Position numbers and translations under genes: made by a program. A DNA stretch of 64,000 nucleotides. It comes from Carposina sasakii. Lineage: Eukaryota > Arthropoda > Insecta > Lepidoptera > Carposinidae. How positions within the stretch are numbered: position 1 is the stretch's first letter; the number at the start of each line of letters is the position of its first letter. Shown here one piece after another: positions 63,067-64,000 of the stretch. The stretch is taken from assembly GCA_014607495.2 (NCBI GenBank), contig CP053148.1, forward strand, positions 14,322,001 to 14,386,000, read 5' to 3'. Under the pieces are notes generated by a model, which was given only the letters and a program-made list of their open reading frames with translations, had not been told where the DNA came from and ran no database searches.

Positions 63067-63689
63067 GTGTTTGGATTAAATTTGGTTGGAATGGTATTCA
63101 TGCACGTCTGAAGTTCGCTGTTCTCTATCATTCGAACGAAATAAAAAAACGTGTGAGGCATAGAAAAATATTCTTGGCAATCCGGGCGGACAAAATGGTC
63201 TGGTATTAATTTGTATTACACATTTGTGTGTATGGGTACAATCATACTTTATAACATACTTTTTGTCGTGCGAAATAAATATTTTATTCATATTTCCAAG
63301 TAAGCGTAACGATATAATATGATGTCGTATTTAGTATCACATGAAAAGGATATATTAACAATATCTTCATATTTGTATGTATTTAAATGATATAAAATTT
63401 ATTTAATGAATTATGTAATTGGGTAAATACAGAAAAAAAAACCTAACTCTAAAACATTCATGTATTTAAGTAATTGAATTGGATATACTTTGTGTCTAGA
63501 AAAATAATTGTAGGTATAACTTTTGTCAAATTGACAATTATTGACATAAAATTATAGGAGGTAATTGCCCCGTTTATATTATTGAAATCAGTTTAGTGGA
63601 ACTTTGTAGGCTAGTAAAATCAATGATTTTTTATAACGCACACTATTTTTATTAGATCAAAAATAAAATTTTGAGCTGATTTTTCTAAT
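63067..63689. other. AT-rich non-coding DNA, nothing recognised
   Basis: No gene or repeat family noted downstream of Alh. Confidence 0.4.
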
Positions 63690-63787
63690 GTTCGGATAGT
63701 CTATCTGAAGGATAAACTTGAATGCTGTCCTTCTCTAAAACTTGATCATGATAGAGACAGCATCAAATTTATCCTTAAGACCCGAAA
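63690..63787 (+). other. Long imperfect hairpin, miRNA-precursor-like
   Basis: AAGGATAAACTTGAATGCTGTC (63708-63729) pairs with GACAGCATCAAATTTATCCTT (about 63757-63777), with TCTCTA/TAGAGA continuing the stem towards a ~14-nt loop and TTCGG/CCGAA below. The size fits a pre-miRNA; the sequence is not one I recognise. A tiny MITE is the alternative. Confidence 0.35.
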
Positions 63788-64000
63788 CACAAAACAAAAC
63801 TACTATTATAAGATCTGTTGTGACTTGGAAAAATCGGCCCTCAATTTTTAAATTATGATTACCAGTCTTTTACAGTTTTATGTATAAGCATTATTTTGAT
63901 TTTCTTTTGACAAAATATATAAGTTGCATCTACATAATACATTTGAATAAATCAATGTGTTCAGTTGGTTTGTGCTCATATGAATACCCTAGTTACATTT
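63788..64000. other. AT-rich non-coding DNA, nothing recognised
   Basis: No feature seen to the end of the window. Confidence 0.4.

Noticed and set aside
1..64000. CRISPR array, bacterial operon or phage structures
   Set aside because: The window has spliced exons, poly(A) signals and eukaryotic transposons; no spaced identical short repeats of CRISPR type occur.

Overview
The window is animal genomic DNA, almost certainly from a moth or butterfly (Lepidoptera). It is AT-rich and intron-rich, it is full of runs like the GTAGGTACCTA words common in lepidopteran DNA, and it is crowded with short inverted-repeat (MITE-like) elements, SINEs and decayed LINEs typical of that order. There is one clearly recognisable host gene, on the + strand: the AF10/AF17 (MLLT10/MLLT6) family homologue, called Alhambra (Alh) in Drosophila. 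All coding exons from ATG to stop lie between 31319 and 60829. I could join 23 exons for the long form (189 nt first, 36 nt last) with every phase matching and a GT..AG intron each time. This gives 2550 nt, or 849 aa. Counting one alternative terminal exon, the exons are numbered 1 to 24.

The protein reads PHD finger - zinc knuckle - extended PHD (residues 6-184), a long low-complexity Ser/Pro/Thr-rich middle with basic nuclear-localisation-like clusters, then the octapeptide motif (734-741) and a six-heptad leucine zipper (760-795) that in this family recruits the H3K79 methyltransferase DOT1L. Two extra exons suggest the locus is modular. One is an alternative terminal exon (45042-45161) that would stop after the PHD half (573 aa). 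The other is a candidate internal first exon (46995-47024) that would start a zipper-only form (325 aa). They sit about 1.8 kb apart in the same intron, so the two halves of the protein could be made separately.

Layout. 1-11.6 kb: intergenic or intronic DNA with nested MITEs, a LINE 3' end, a GC-rich island near 8.2-8.5 kb and a SINE. 11.6 kb: a possible short first coding exon of an unidentified minus-strand gene. 12.9-14.0 kb: a 1.08-kb foldback palindrome. 14-31 kb: transposon-rich DNA with three hAT-type elements (two of them nested), a pogo/Tigger-like element and a 276-bp palindrome just upstream of Alh. 31.3-60.8 kb: Alh, whose introns carry SINEs, MITEs, a decayed LINE, and a broken Ty3/gypsy copy (antisense, intron before exon 23). 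60.8-62.7 kb: 3'UTR with three Pumilio-type sites. 62.7-64 kb: more repeats and a hairpin.

The most striking local observation is a SINE that inserted exactly at the end of Alh exon 8, with an 11-bp target duplication that copied the splice donor itself. All calls are by eye; no database search, folding or splice-scoring program was run.
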